Part shown: one piece after another, positions 27,358-35,851 of the stretch | Layout of the letters: each line of letters starts with the position of its first letter | How positions within the stretch are numbered: the stretch's first letter is position 1 | Assembly: GCF_028747205.1 (NCBI RefSeq) | Contig: NZ_CP112880.1 | Span: 2,604,001-2,668,000, forward strand | Origin: Streptomyces sp. CA-278952 | GTDB taxonomy: Bacteria > Actinomycetota > Actinomycetes > Streptomycetales > Streptomycetaceae | DNA: 64,000 nucleotides | Direction of reading: 5' to 3' | Notes under the pieces: generated by a model | Told to the model about the DNA's origin: nothing | Database searches by the model: none | The model's input: only the letters and a program-made list of their open reading frames with translations | Made by a program: the position numbers and the translations under genes

Positions 27358-27969
27358 TTATGTGGTGACCGTGGCCGAGGGACGCTGGATCTCCAGGACA
27401 ACTGCCGCGCCTGCCACGGATCGGTTCTCGTGCATGGTGATCACCTGGCCGGGCTGAAGGTGCTGCCACTGCGAGGGGTCCAGGGGTGCGAGTCGTACCG
27501 CGGCGTGTCCCCCGGGCTCCAGGAAGGGCGTGAACTCCGCCCAGAGCCGGGCGGTGTTGAGAGCCGGTGCGCCGGTCGCGGTTCGGTGGCCGATGTTCCA
27601 CATCGGCCGCAGGACGCCGGCGCCGGAGATGGGCGTCTGTCGTCGTGTTTCAGCGGCCGGGCGGAGGGTGAGATCGGCTCGGATGATCCCGTGGCGGGTC
27701 TCGTAACCGCGCCAGTGACACCAGGCCGCGCTCTTCTCCAGTCGCATCTGTTCGGCTGCGGTGGCCAGGGTTTCCCAGAAGCTGAGCGAAAGCTGGTGGA
27801 CGTCGCCGAGTTCTTCCAGCAGATCGAGGGCTACTTCCCACTCGTCGTGAACGAGGTACTCCCAGACGTCGTTCACCGTGATGTCGTTCTCGGTGGCGAT
27901 CCTCTCAGGAACCAGCAGGGATGCGGCTTCCAGCAGCTCGGGGACGTCCATGCCTCGATTCTGGACCAC
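27358..27969 (-). CDS. Uncharacterised protein with an EF-Tu domain III-like C terminus
   Basis: 203 residues. The N-terminal half is helical (DVWEYLVHDEWEVALDLLEE, then ETLATAAEQMRLEKSAAWCH). The C-terminal part AVRLAPLDPSQWQHLQPGQV followed by ITMHENRSVAGAAVVLEI resembles the last strands of EF-Tu domain III, in particular the RFAIREGGRTVGAGVV segment. No GTPase motifs exist. GTG at 27969 has AGGGGA close upstream; an ATG at 27951 is also possible. It diverges from a frameshifted gene 29 nt away. It may be an immunity-type or tRNA/translation-related protein, but the function is unknown. Confidence 0.7.
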   Translation of the reverse strand: MVQNRGMDVPELLEAASLLVPERIATENDITVNDVWEYLVHDEWEVALDLLEELGDVHQLSLSFWETLATAAEQMRLEKSAAWCHWRGYETRHGIIRADLTLRPAAETRRQTPISGAGVLRPMWNIGHRTATGAPALNTARLWAEFTPFLEPGGHAAVRLAPLDPSQWQHLQPGQVITMHENRSVAGAAVVLEIQRPSATVTT

Positions 27970-27998
27970 GGTCCCCTGGCGACGGCAGGAGCTGCCCG

Positions 27999-28360
27999 GT
28001 GACTTCCGTCGATCAGATCACGGCTCCGGCGACCTCCGGCCCGGGGCGGGCCCTGTTCGCCCCCCACCCAGACCGTGCGATCACACTGTTCCGCGACCAG
28101 ACCGAGATCCTGGCCGACCCGGCGCTACGGCAGCTCTTCCTGACTACGACCACGCACACGACCTCGACACCGATGATCCCCGCCTCGACGCCCTCGCCCG
28201 CCGGATCACCAAGGCGACGCGCAAACGCTATGGATCCGACGAACCGCCCCAGTTGGGCGCGGCATCCGAGATCCCCGCCCTCAACCAGAGCACCATCAAC
28301 GCCTCGTCCCCGGCATGGCAGCGACTCGACACCCTCATTCGCGCGCGACTGGGCGCATGA
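27999..28360 (+). pseudogene. Frameshifted gene of unknown function
   Basis: A GTG at 27999 opens a plausible protein (MTSVDQITAPATSGPGRALF to ADPALRQLF). After about 28135 this frame turns into Ser/Thr/Pro/Arg-rich text typical of a wrong frame in GC-rich DNA. The normal-looking protein continues in the frame one base back (PDYDHAHDLDTDDPRLDALA to WQRLDTLIRARLGA, stop at 28358-28360). One lost base near 28130-28145 explains this. It could be a sequencing error rather than a true pseudogene. The family is not recognised. Confidence 0.5.
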
Positions 28361-28536
28361 CACGACGCGTATGCCTCACCAGCCCGCCCCTGTGCGGGAA
28401 TCAGTTCACGCGTCGTGAACTGCCCGGCGAGGGTTGCCTGATGTGGCACTGGTCCCGTGACCGGGATGGTCCACCGCGATCGGAAGGCGGCTCGCGGGAC
28501 GAGCGCATGCGCAACGGCGGCTGGTATTACTGGGGC

Positions 28537-28914
28537 ATGCAGGAAGAGACGGCACGCTCCGCGATCGACACGTTCATCTCCGCGTTCAACGCCTCGGACG
28601 ACAGCTATGTGACTGCCCTGCTCTCCCAGGCCCTGACCTCGGACGTGGTCTTCTGGGGGCCGTTGGGTCGCAGCGAAGGAATCGCGGCGGTCGAGCAGTT
28701 CGTGCTGGACATCCGGCGCCACCCGGCGGGAACCGGCACGATGGTGCGCTGCTCAGCGGTGGACATGCCGGACGAATGGGCCCGGTACCAGTGGGTCTTC
28801 ACGACGCCGGATGGAGGCCCCCGCCTGGCGGGAACGGACGTCGTGCATCTGCGGCGGAGCCTCATCGACCAGGTCATCGTCTTCGCGGGGGAGATCGAGC
28901 CGTCCGCCTCCTGA
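28537..28914 (+). CDS. SnoaL-like / nuclear transport factor 2-fold protein
   Basis: 125 residues: ETARSAIDTFISAFNASDDS, then SDVVFWGPLGRSEGIAAVEQ, and a beta-rich C terminus, the pattern of NTF2-like small enzymes and accessory proteins. Cytoplasmic. I chose the ATG at 28537 because the upstream open frame is not protein-like. No clear ribosome site. Such proteins include isomerases, cyclases and hydrolases, and the specific role cannot be told. Confidence 0.7.
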   Translation: MQEETARSAIDTFISAFNASDDSYVTALLSQALTSDVVFWGPLGRSEGIAAVEQFVLDIRRHPAGTGTMVRCSAVDMPDEWARYQWVFTTPDGGPRLAGTDVVHLRRSLIDQVIVFAGEIEPSAS

Positions 28915-29056
28915 GTCGCCCTTCTGTCGCCGCCGAAGCGAGCAGCATCGCCGCCCGCCGGTAGCGCACCGAACTCGCGCTGCCCCGGCGCACGATCTGC
29001 TTCAGCCGCTGCCCCTCCTTGCCGGTCAGGCTGCGCACACGGGCGGGCTCAGCCAC
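28915..29056 (-). pseudogene. IS630-family transposase remnant
   Basis: Short frame reading VAEPARVRSLTGKEGQRLKQ then IVRRGSASSVRYRRAAMLLA, the well-known N-terminal winged-helix of IS630-type transposases in Streptomyces. It stops after about 45 residues, before any catalytic domain. The rest of the element and its terminal repeats are absent. It marks a past insertion in this accessory stretch. Confidence 0.6.
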
Positions 29057-29138
29057 CGCGCCTCCAGCAGCCGCTTGGACGTCACCACGCATCGGACCGT
29101 CACGACCACCAACCCGGCGAACCTACGCGGTCACAGCA

Positions 29139-30050
29139 CTAGGCACCGGGGGCGTCGTGCGCGGAGAGCTCTACGGCCAGTTCCATACTGCGCAGGCGGG
29201 CCGGGGAGAAGTCGTAGGGCATCTTGCCGACGGCGTCCAGCACGCTCATGGAGTCGGCCTCCCGCCCCCCGGAGCCGGGATCGGCCTCGCTCTCGCCACC
29301 GTCAGCGGTTTCGGGGTGCGCGGCCTCCCAGGCGTCGCAGAGGGCCTCGTCCTCCTCGCTCAGGCCGGACTCCTCGATGAAGGCGTCCAGCGCGCACTCG
29401 AAGGCGTGTCGCTCGGCGGCGACGTGAGCCACCCGCGGATCATCGACGGCGACGCTGTCGTCGAGTGCTTCCTCGGCGTCGTCGACGCGGTCGGATTCCT
29501 GCCGCAGGGTGGGATGCGTGGCCAGGGCGATGAAGCGGGTGGCCTGGACCGCCGCGCCGAGTGGGCCGAAGATCCGCTCGGTGACCAGCAGGGTGTCCAG
29601 GTCCGCCGGGCGCAGGGAGCCTTCGGGCAGGCTCTTGAGGCGGCCGGTGACAAGGTCGGAAAGCAGGCCCATCCGGCTGCCTTCGGTGCGCATCCGCTGC
29701 ACGGCGGCCCGCTGCCGCCGCAGCTCCGCCTCCCGCTCGGCGAGGGTTTCCTCCAACCGCTCCAGGATGCCCGCGATGCCTTCTCCGCTCTCCGCACCGG
29801 CGGGAGCCGTGCCGGTCGTGAAGGCGTCACGGATGTCGTCCAGGGCGATCCCCGCGTCGGCCGTCCTGCGGATCCACAGCAGGCTGATCATGTCCTCGTA
29901 GCCGTAGCGGCGGCGGCCGTCGCCGCCCCGCTCGGGCTCCGGGAGCAGGCCGATCTCGTGGTAGTGGCGAATCGCCCGCGGAGTGCTGCCGGCGAAGGCC
30001 GCCGCGTCACCGATCTTGATCCGGCGGGGTGGCATAAAGGACGAATGCAT
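29139..30050 (-). CDS. MerR-family regulator with acidic C-terminal extension
   Basis: 303 residues. The N-terminal MerR helix-turn-helix is IKIGDAAAFAGSTPRAIRHYHEIGLLPEPER, here split as IKIGDAAAFAGS and IRHYHEIGLLPEPER. A coiled-coil dimerisation helix (about residues 80-120) follows, then a long helical C-terminal domain rich in Asp/Glu around ESGLSEEDEALCDAWEAAHP. Without a cysteine pattern for metals, the inducer is probably organic or none. ATG codons at 30050 and 30035 are both possible; neither ribosome site is strong. Confidence 0.85.
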   Translation of the reverse strand: MHSSFMPPRRIKIGDAAAFAGSTPRAIRHYHEIGLLPEPERGGDGRRRYGYEDMISLLWIRRTADAGIALDDIRDAFTTGTAPAGAESGEGIAGILERLEETLAEREAELRRQRAAVQRMRTEGSRMGLLSDLVTGRLKSLPEGSLRPADLDTLLVTERIFGPLGAAVQATRFIALATHPTLRQESDRVDDAEEALDDSVAVDDPRVAHVAAERHAFECALDAFIEESGLSEEDEALCDAWEAAHPETADGGESEADPGSGGREADSMSVLDAVGKMPYDFSPARLRSMELAVELSAHDAPGA

Positions 30051-30405
30051 GAGCAGGGACCTTCTTCGCGAGGGACCGGTACCGGGACGTAGACCCACCG
30101 GACCACATACCGCTACGGAAGGTGCAACCGCAGCCTCCGGTCTGCCTCTGCGTCCCGTGCGGGGGGGCTGAGCAGTCTGGGCGAGGACTACCTCGAAGCC
30201 GGCCGGTCGTACACCGATGACTCCGCTACCCGCAGGTCAGCGCGAAGCCCCGCCCATGGTCGATTTATCGCCATACTCCCATCCTGTCACCCCGCCACGA
30301 GGCCGGACCCCTGGCAGCATGTTGACATGACCTTGACACCCTCCGCGTTGCGTCCGAGGCTCGGAATCCCCCTGCACAGCTTGACGACAATGAGGTGTAG
30401 CCCCC
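30051..30405. other. Divergent intergenic region
   Basis: Upstream of the MerR gene and of the M15 peptidase gene. Two TTGACA hexamers at 30323-30328 and 30334-30339 may be -35 elements for the peptidase, but no convincing -10 is spaced from them. No gene seen. Confidence 0.4.
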
Positions 30406-31188
30406 ATGCGATCACGCCCCATCGGATTCCTCCTCTCGGCCCTCGCGGGCGCGGCCCTCGCGTTCGGCGGCACCGCGACCGCCTCCGCGACCCCGTCCAC
30501 GACCCCGGCCCCCGGTTCCGCGTCGGCCGGTGACGTCGGTACGGCCGACGCCTGTTACACCTGGAGCGGCACGCTCCAGGAAGGCTCCAGCGGCGAAGCC
30601 GTACGTCAGCTCCAGATCCGGGTCGCCGGCTATCCGGGCACCGGGAACCAGATCGCCATCGACGGGGCGTTCGGCCCGGCCACGAAGGCGGCCGTGCAGC
30701 GCTTCCAGGCCGCGTACGGGCTGGCCGCCGACGGCATCGCCGGCGCCCAGACGTTCAGCAAGATCTACGCGTTGCAGGACGACGACTGCACCCCGGTCAA
30801 CTTCACCTACGCCGAGCTGAACCGCTGCAACTCCGACTGGTCCGGCGGCAAGGTCAGCGCCGGCACGGCACGCGCCAACGCCCTGGTGACCATGTGGAAG
30901 CTCCAGGCCATGCGGCACGCGATGGGGGACCGGCCGATCACCGTCAACGGCGGCTTCCGCAGCGTGTCCTGCAACAGCGCGGTCGGCGGGGCCACCAACA
31001 GCCGCCACCTGTACGGGCACGCGGCGGACCTCGGCGCGGGCGCCCAGGGCTTCTGCGCCCTCGCCCAGGCGGCGCGCAACCACGGCTTCACCGAGATCCT
31101 CGGCCCGGGCTACCCCGGTCACAACGACCACACCCACGTCGCCGGGGGCAGCGGCCGCTTCTGGTCCGCGCCCAGCTGCGGCATCTGA
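30406..31188 (+). CDS. Secreted peptidoglycan-binding M15 peptidase (D-Ala-D-Ala carboxypeptidase type)
   Basis: 260-residue exported protein. A Sec signal (MRSRPIGFLLSALAGAALAF) ends in an Ala-rich site. A PG_binding_1 domain follows (SSGEAVRQLQIRVAGYPGTG and IDGAFGPATKAAVQRFQ). The M15 catalytic domain has the zinc ligands in SRHLYGHAADL and NDHTHVAGG. This architecture matches the zinc D-Ala-D-Ala carboxypeptidase of Streptomyces albus G. It would trim cell-wall peptides outside the cell. The terminator follows at 31212-31243. Confidence 0.9.
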   Translation: MRSRPIGFLLSALAGAALAFGGTATASATPSTTPAPGSASAGDVGTADACYTWSGTLQEGSSGEAVRQLQIRVAGYPGTGNQIAIDGAFGPATKAAVQRFQAAYGLAADGIAGAQTFSKIYALQDDDCTPVNFTYAELNRCNSDWSGGKVSAGTARANALVTMWKLQAMRHAMGDRPITVNGGFRSVSCNSAVGGATNSRHLYGHAADLGAGAQGFCALAQAARNHGFTEILGPGYPGHNDHTHVAGGSGRFWSAPSCGI

Positions 31189-31211
31189 GGCCCGCGGTCC
31201 CATGAAGCCCG

Positions 31212-31243
31212 GGGGGCCTCCGGTCAGCGGACCGGAGGCCCCC
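31212..31243. terminator. Bidirectional terminator hairpin
   Basis: Perfect 13-bp stem (31212-31224 with 31231-31243), 6-nt loop, between the convergent peptidase and hydrolase genes. Confidence 0.7.
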
Positions 31244-31322
31244 GCACTCGTGCCCGTACCTCGTGCCGGGCTACTAGTAGCGCTCGGTCACTTCCAGTTC
31301 TGCTGCCGCGGAGGAAACGCTG

Positions 31323-32186
31323 TCATTCCGCCGCGCGCCGCAGGATACGGGCGGCCACCAGCTCCGGATCGTCGGTCGGCAGGGCGTGGCTCGCACCGGG
31401 CACGACCTCCACCTCGGCTGTGGGTACGAGGGCTCCCACCCGCTCCGCGACCCGGCGTGCGTCGTGCAGCGAGCTCTGCTCCCCCAGCAGGAAGAGCGAG
31501 GGGACGCGCACCCGGTGCACCTCCTCGTCGGTGAAGACCCGAGCCGGTGGAAGGGTGCGCCGGAACCCGATGGAGGCCCGTCCCAGTTCCATCAGCTCGG
31601 TCTCCAGGATGGCGCTGTTGCCGACCCAGCGGGAAAGCCTGGGCCTCAGCATGTGGGGCGCCATGCCCGCCAGACCGCCGGCGATGAGCCAGGCGTAGAA
31701 GCGACGCCCGGGGTCGGCGAATCCGGCGGGTTCCACCAGGGTGAGGGCGGCCGCGCGGCCGGGGTGGTGCATCTGATGGCCGAGCGCCAGCCAGCCCCCG
31801 TAGGAGCAGCCGACGACATGGGCGGCGGTGGCCTCCAGCCCGGCGAGTACCTCCTCCAGCCAGCGGGCGCCGTCCTCGGCGCCGGTCAGGGGCGCGCTCT
31901 GGATGCTGGCGCCCGGCTCACCGACCGTGTCAACGGCGATCACCGTGTGATGGCGGGCGATCGGCTCAATGTACCGGTGCCACATGAGGGAGTTGCCGTT
32001 GGCGCCCGACAGCAGGACGACCGGGTCGGAGCAGGGTGGCCCGGCGCGGTGGACGCGGGTGGTACCGAAGGATGTCGGCAGGTCGAAGGCGTCCCTGGGG
32101 CCCGGCCAGAGCTGGCCGAGCAGGCGTCCGTAAACGGCGTGGAAACGCTCGCGGGTCTTGTCGTTCCTGAACTCGCCTATGCTCAT
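31323..32186 (-). CDS. Alpha/beta hydrolase
   Basis: 287 residues. The oxyanion region is LLSGANGNSLMWH, the nucleophile elbow GCSYGGW, the acid is near LLGEQSSLHDARR, and the catalytic His is in PGASHALPTDDP. Cytoplasmic. The ATG at 32186 overlaps an imperfect palindrome in the divergent promoter shared with the TetR gene, so it is very likely the regulatory target of that TetR. Substrate unknown. Confidence 0.88.
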   Translation of the reverse strand: MSIGEFRNDKTRERFHAVYGRLLGQLWPGPRDAFDLPTSFGTTRVHRAGPPCSDPVVLLSGANGNSLMWHRYIEPIARHHTVIAVDTVGEPGASIQSAPLTGAEDGARWLEEVLAGLEATAAHVVGCSYGGWLALGHQMHHPGRAAALTLVEPAGFADPGRRFYAWLIAGGLAGMAPHMLRPRLSRWVGNSAILETELMELGRASIGFRRTLPPARVFTDEEVHRVRVPSLFLLGEQSSLHDARRVAERVGALVPTAEVEVVPGASHALPTDDPELVAARILRRAAE

Positions 32187-32202
32187 GGTACAGACGTATC
32201 AT
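32185..32202. promoter_or_regulatory. Imperfect palindrome at the hydrolase start
   Basis: ATGGTAC-AGAC-GTATCAT pairs at 6 of 7 arm positions and contains the hydrolase start codon. It shares TGGTAC with the perfect palindrome at 32207-32222 and may be a weaker binding site of the same repressor. Confidence 0.4.
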
Positions 32203-32206
32203 GACT

Positions 32207-32222
32207 TGGTACACGTGTACCA
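32207..32222. promoter_or_regulatory. Candidate TetR operator, perfect 16-bp palindrome
   Basis: TGGTACACGTGTACCA is a perfect palindrome located between the divergent hydrolase and TetR genes, 20 nt from each. Its size and place are typical of a TetR operator controlling both. Confidence 0.65.
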
Positions 32223-32240
32223 CTACCGGGAGGCCGGACC

Positions 32241-32849
32241 ATCGCCGCGCGCGTCGATCACGAGGAACGTCGGAAACAGATCGCGGAGGCTCTGCTGCGT
32301 ATCGCCGCCACCGAGGGACTCCAGTCGGTGAGCATGCGGGCGGTCGCCGCCGAGGCGGGCGTCTCCCTTCGACTGGTGCAGTACTACTTCACGACCAAGC
32401 AAGCCCTGGTGCTGGACGCCCTAGCCCGGCTGGGCACCCAGCTCCAGGCCCGTATGGACCGGTGGGTCCGCGAGGCGGGCTCTCCGCCGCGACCACGCTC
32501 CACGGTCACTGCCATCCTCTCCAGCGTCCTGCCGACCGACGAGGAGAGCCGTCGGATCACCCGGATCTACGCCGCCTACTACGTGCTCGTCCTCGGTGAC
32601 AGCTCGCTGGAAGAGCACGCCACCCCCCAACCCGCCCTGCTGGAGGGCTTCCTCGCCAAGCAGCTCCGCTTGGCGCAGGAAGCCGGCGCTGTCGGCCCCG
32701 AGAAGGATCCCGCCATGGTGGCGGCCGGACTGATGGCCATGGTCAACGGCCTCGGCTCCAGCGTGCTGGGCGGCCAGCGCACCGGCAAGGCGGCTCTGGA
32801 CGTCCTGCGCCATCACTTGGACGAGCTGTTCGGCCCCGCCACTCCTTGA
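32241..32849 (+). CDS. TetR-family regulator, probable ATC start
   Basis: 202-residue repressor. Reading from 32241 gives AARVDHEERRKQIAEALLRI then SMRAVAAEAGVSLRLVQYYF, a complete TetR DNA-binding domain, and a C-terminal ligand domain. No ATG, GTG or TTG lies in frame between the upstream stop (32202) and 32328, and a start at the GTG 32328 would remove helix 1. GGGAGG sits about 8 nt before the ATC at 32241. I therefore propose ATC initiation, or a mutated or misread ATG. It is divergent from the hydrolase it likely represses. Confidence 0.75.
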   Translation: MAARVDHEERRKQIAEALLRIAATEGLQSVSMRAVAAEAGVSLRLVQYYFTTKQALVLDALARLGTQLQARMDRWVREAGSPPRPRSTVTAILSSVLPTDEESRRITRIYAAYYVLVLGDSSLEEHATPQPALLEGFLAKQLRLAQEAGAVGPEKDPAMVAAGLMAMVNGLGSSVLGGQRTGKAALDVLRHHLDELFGPATP

Positions 32850-32897
32850 TCTCGATATCCCGTTGCGGCGATCCGAACGGAAAGGGGTACGCCGGGG

Positions 32898-33347
32898 TCA
32901 CCCGGCCGCGGTCGGCTCCGGCGGCCTCTCGGCCGCGACGGCGATCGTGCCCTGGGCCACCGCGCAGAGCGTCTCCACCCCTTCGGCGTCCACCATCAGC
33001 AGATCGCAGCGGCAGACGACCCGGGTACGGCCGGGGCGGACTACCTGGGCCCGCGCGCGCAGCGCCTCGCCCCGGGCCGGGCGCAGATAGTCGATGGTGA
33101 AGCCGGCGGTCAGGACGGACGGGCCGACGGCCGCGCCCGCCGCGAAGGTGAGGGCGTTGTCGGCCGCGTAGCTCAGGACGCCGCCGTGGACGAAGCCGTT
33201 CTGCTGGCGCAGCTCGTCCCGTACGTCCAGCTCCAGGACCGCCGCCCCGTCGCCGAAGGCCGTCAGCCGCGCGCCCAGCAGGACGCTGAAGGGCTGGGCA
33301 TCCAGAATCTGCTGCCCGAACGCGAGTTGCGAGGCGTGTGCCTCCAT
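32898..33347 (-). CDS. PaaI-type hotdog-fold thioesterase
   Basis: 149 residues with the hotdog signature NGFVHGGVLSYAADNAL. The Asp in the helix after HGG is the expected catalytic residue. The second half (LTAGFTIDYLRPARGEALRA, then VVRPGRTRVVCRCDLL) is standard for acyl-CoA thioesterases. Cytoplasmic. It probably hydrolyses an aryl- or acyl-CoA, and the substrate is open. Confidence 0.87.
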   Translation of the reverse strand: MEAHASQLAFGQQILDAQPFSVLLGARLTAFGDGAAVLELDVRDELRQQNGFVHGGVLSYAADNALTFAAGAAVGPSVLTAGFTIDYLRPARGEALRARAQVVRPGRTRVVCRCDLLMVDAEGVETLCAVAQGTIAVAAERPPEPTAAG

Positions 33348-33453
33348 GCTTCACCTCTCATCCCTGTTGCGGTGAGCGTCGCCTCCCGGGAACCGATCCG
33401 TCAACATCGGCCTCTCGGAGCCCCGTCACCACCGGGCCACTACTGTCTGCCGG

Positions 33454-34464
33454 ATGGAGAACACGATCCCCCGGGGCAGTTGGCTCGACGACGACATCTT
33501 CCGCGAGCTGGTGCGCGAGGTCACTCCGCTCCGCTTCGGCTCGTGGAGCCTGTCGGATTTCGAGCACGCCACATCGGAGCTGGGCTGGCAACTCCGGGAG
33601 CCCAAGGAGGTCGTGGGCCAGGTCTGGCGCAGATTCGCTCCCCGGAAGGGGCCCTGGGGCGGCTACGGCACGGTGATCGCCGACGCCTCGACACCCGAGC
33701 AGGTGCGCAAAGTGAACGTACGCGTCGTCGACCTGCCCGCCGAGGACATACGCTCCGCCGCCGGCCTCGTCCGCGCCGCCTGGTGGGTCATGGAGGAGGA
33801 GCTGGGCCCGCCCACGATGTGGGGAGGCGACTCGGGCCCGTGGATGCTGTGGCGACTCCCCGGCGCCTGCCTCCTCGTGCACACGCACGACGAGGGCGAG
33901 GTGAGCCTCGAACTCCTGCCTCCCGACGCGGACGCCGACGCCGCCGGAAGCGGCTACTCCCGGGGCCGTTGGCGCGCCGCCGAGCAGGCGGGCCTGCCGA
34001 CCGTGCCGCCCGCTTCCGGCACCACATGGGAAGACGTGGAGAAGCGCCTGGCGGAAACCCTGCGCTCCCTCGACCACGACACCCCGTTCTTCCCCGGTGC
34101 ATTCATCCTGCACCTCGGATCCGCCGACGATCCGCAGCGCTTCGTCCAGTGCTGGAGCCAGGATTTGGGTCTCGTCATCGAAGCCACCGGCTATCTGCAC
34201 CAACCGGAGGCGGCCGACCCCGACCGGCTGGCGCGGAGCGGCTGGGACTCCTCCGCCTCGGTCTGGCAACGTCGCTTCCCCGACGCCATGGACGAACCGG
34301 CGCACGCCGCGACGGGGGCCCGCATGCTCGTCGAGGAACTGCGGCACCTGGGCGTCGGCCTGGACGACCTCTCCTACGACGGCACCATGACCGGTCGCGG
34401 GCGCGGCTTCCACCTCGACCTGCCGGACCTGGGACTCCGCCGCGTCCACCAGCCCGCCGAGTAG
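33454..34464 (+). CDS. Uncharacterised 336-residue protein
   Basis: Soluble protein starting MENTIPRGSWLDDDIFRELV. It is Trp-rich and acidic. The N-terminal part has EHATSELGWQL and FGSWSL, and the C-terminal part has FVQCWSQDLGLVIEATGYLH and TGARMLVEELRHLGVGLDDL, so it may consist of two related halves (each with a Trp-containing start and a helix near the end). It is reminiscent of DUF6301-type Streptomyces proteins, but I am not sure. No motif gives a function, and no operon partner lies nearby. Confidence 0.75.
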   Translation: MENTIPRGSWLDDDIFRELVREVTPLRFGSWSLSDFEHATSELGWQLREPKEVVGQVWRRFAPRKGPWGGYGTVIADASTPEQVRKVNVRVVDLPAEDIRSAAGLVRAAWWVMEEELGPPTMWGGDSGPWMLWRLPGACLLVHTHDEGEVSLELLPPDADADAAGSGYSRGRWRAAEQAGLPTVPPASGTTWEDVEKRLAETLRSLDHDTPFFPGAFILHLGSADDPQRFVQCWSQDLGLVIEATGYLHQPEAADPDRLARSGWDSSASVWQRRFPDAMDEPAHAATGARMLVEELRHLGVGLDDLSYDGTMTGRGRGFHLDLPDLGLRRVHQPAE

Positions 34465-34513
34465 GAGCGGATCGACGTCTCCCGATCAACGCTCCGGCCC
34501 GGCGTCCGTTCTC

Positions 34514-35209
34514 TCAGGCGGAGGGAACGGCGTCGGCCGGGGCGGTGTGCCAGTTGGTGACGACCGGCTTGTCGACCGTGATGGTGCCGACCTTCAGGGA
34601 GACCGGGTCGGGGTCCTCGTTGCCGACGCCGACGATGATGGAGTCCAGCTCCTTGCCGCCGTCCGTGTTGGTGGTCTTCGGGTTCACCCCGGCGTAGGCG
34701 GTGGTGGAGCCGCTCAGCGTGACCGCGTCGCCGACGGCCTGCTCGGCGGGGCCCGCCTGGGTGCCGTCGGAGCCGAACGCCACCGTCGGGAGCGCGGCCG
34801 GCAGGATGCAGGTGATCCCCTGCTTGGCCTTCGCCATGACCAGGATGTAACCGCCGGCCTGGCTCTCGGACCGGGTGCTCCAGGAGATGTCGTTGGCGCC
34901 GCAGGTCTGCTGGACCGGCACCTTCGTGCCGTCGCCCGCGTCGGCGCCGGAGCCCTCCGCGCTGCCCCCGTCCTTCGCGCCGGACCCCTGGTCGGCACCC
35001 TGCTCCGTACCCTCTTCGGCGCCCTTGTCGGCACCCTTCGAGGCGTCGGTCCCGGCCGCGTCGGCCCCGGAAACGTCCGCGGCGGGCACGTTGGTGGCGG
35101 AGGGACCCGCCGCCGCGCCGTCCTCCGTGTCCTGGCACGCCGTCATCAACAGGGCGCCGCCCACGAGGGCAGCGGAGACGATGAAGGACTTGCGACGGTT
35201 GCCGAACAT
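34514..35209 (-). CDS. DUF4232-type secreted lipoprotein
   Basis: 231-residue lipoprotein. Signal MFGNRRKSFIVSAALVGG with lipobox LMTAC, then an acidic Gly/Asp/Ala-rich linker (about residues 30-95), then a DUF4232 immunoglobulin-like domain (QQTCGANDISW, GGYILVMAKA). Two cysteines (QQTCG and GITCILP) could form a disulfide. ATG at 35209 with AAGGGGATCTC. Anchored outside the membrane. Function unknown. Confidence 0.88.
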   Translation of the reverse strand: MFGNRRKSFIVSAALVGGALLMTACQDTEDGAAAGPSATNVPAADVSGADAAGTDASKGADKGAEEGTEQGADQGSGAKDGGSAEGSGADAGDGTKVPVQQTCGANDISWSTRSESQAGGYILVMAKAKQGITCILPAALPTVAFGSDGTQAGPAEQAVGDAVTLSGSTTAYAGVNPKTTNTDGGKELDSIIVGVGNEDPDPVSLKVGTITVDKPVVTNWHTAPADAVPSA

Positions 35210-35478
35210 GAGATCCCCTTGGGGGTCGTGAGCGTGAGAGTGGCCGTGGCACCGAAGCGAGTGCGACCGCCCGGGTGTTCCTTGATCACTATGAGGGGTC
35301 GAAAAGCCAAAGGGGCCCCCGTGTGCCGTTCCAGGACAGCGCTGTCACAGACCGAAGACATGATCACGGCGTGGGCGCTCGGTCCGCACGCAACCGTCAC
35401 CCGACGGACGGAACGAGTCCGGTTGCCCGGACCCCGCGGCCACCGCCGCCCCGGAGGCGGCCGTCGCGAAGGCCGCCC

Positions 35479-35844
35479 TCATGCAGGCGGCCAGGCCCGC
35501 AGGGCGGCCTCGGTCATCTCCCGCAGCTCGTCGCGGCAGACTCCGCTCGCGGCCTGCACCGCGATGCCGAACGCCAGGGTGGTCACATAGCGGGCCAAGA
35601 GCCCCGGGTCCGCCTCCGGAGGCAGGTCTCCCTCGTCGACGGCTCGCCGGAACCGTTCCTGGACGCGGCCGCAGCTGTCGTTGCGCCAGGCGGCGAGAAG
35701 GTCGCGGACCTCCTGCCCGGCGTCGCTCGCGACCAGCGCGCCCCGGACGCCCAGACACCCCTGCGGGCCGGCCGGGCGGGTGGTGGTCCGCAGAGTGCCC
35801 TGGAGGATTCCGGCGGCCCGCTCGGGACCGCCTCTCCCTGGAGG
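35479..35844 (-). pseudogene. TetR-family regulator lacking its N terminus
   Basis: The frame encodes a good TetR C-terminal domain (QGTLRTTTRPAGPQGCLGVR, DEGDLPPEADPGLLARYVTT, FGIAVQAASGVCRDEL) but no helix-turn-helix. Its 5' side runs straight into the ribosome site of the SDR gene on the other strand, so the DNA-binding half has been deleted, probably in the event that brought the SDR here. Confidence 0.65.
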
Positions 35845-35851
35845 AAGCCTC

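Noticed and set aside
33454..34449. Minus-strand 363-residue frame
   Set aside because: Shadow of the + strand gene; composition His/Arg/Val-rich and no start signal.
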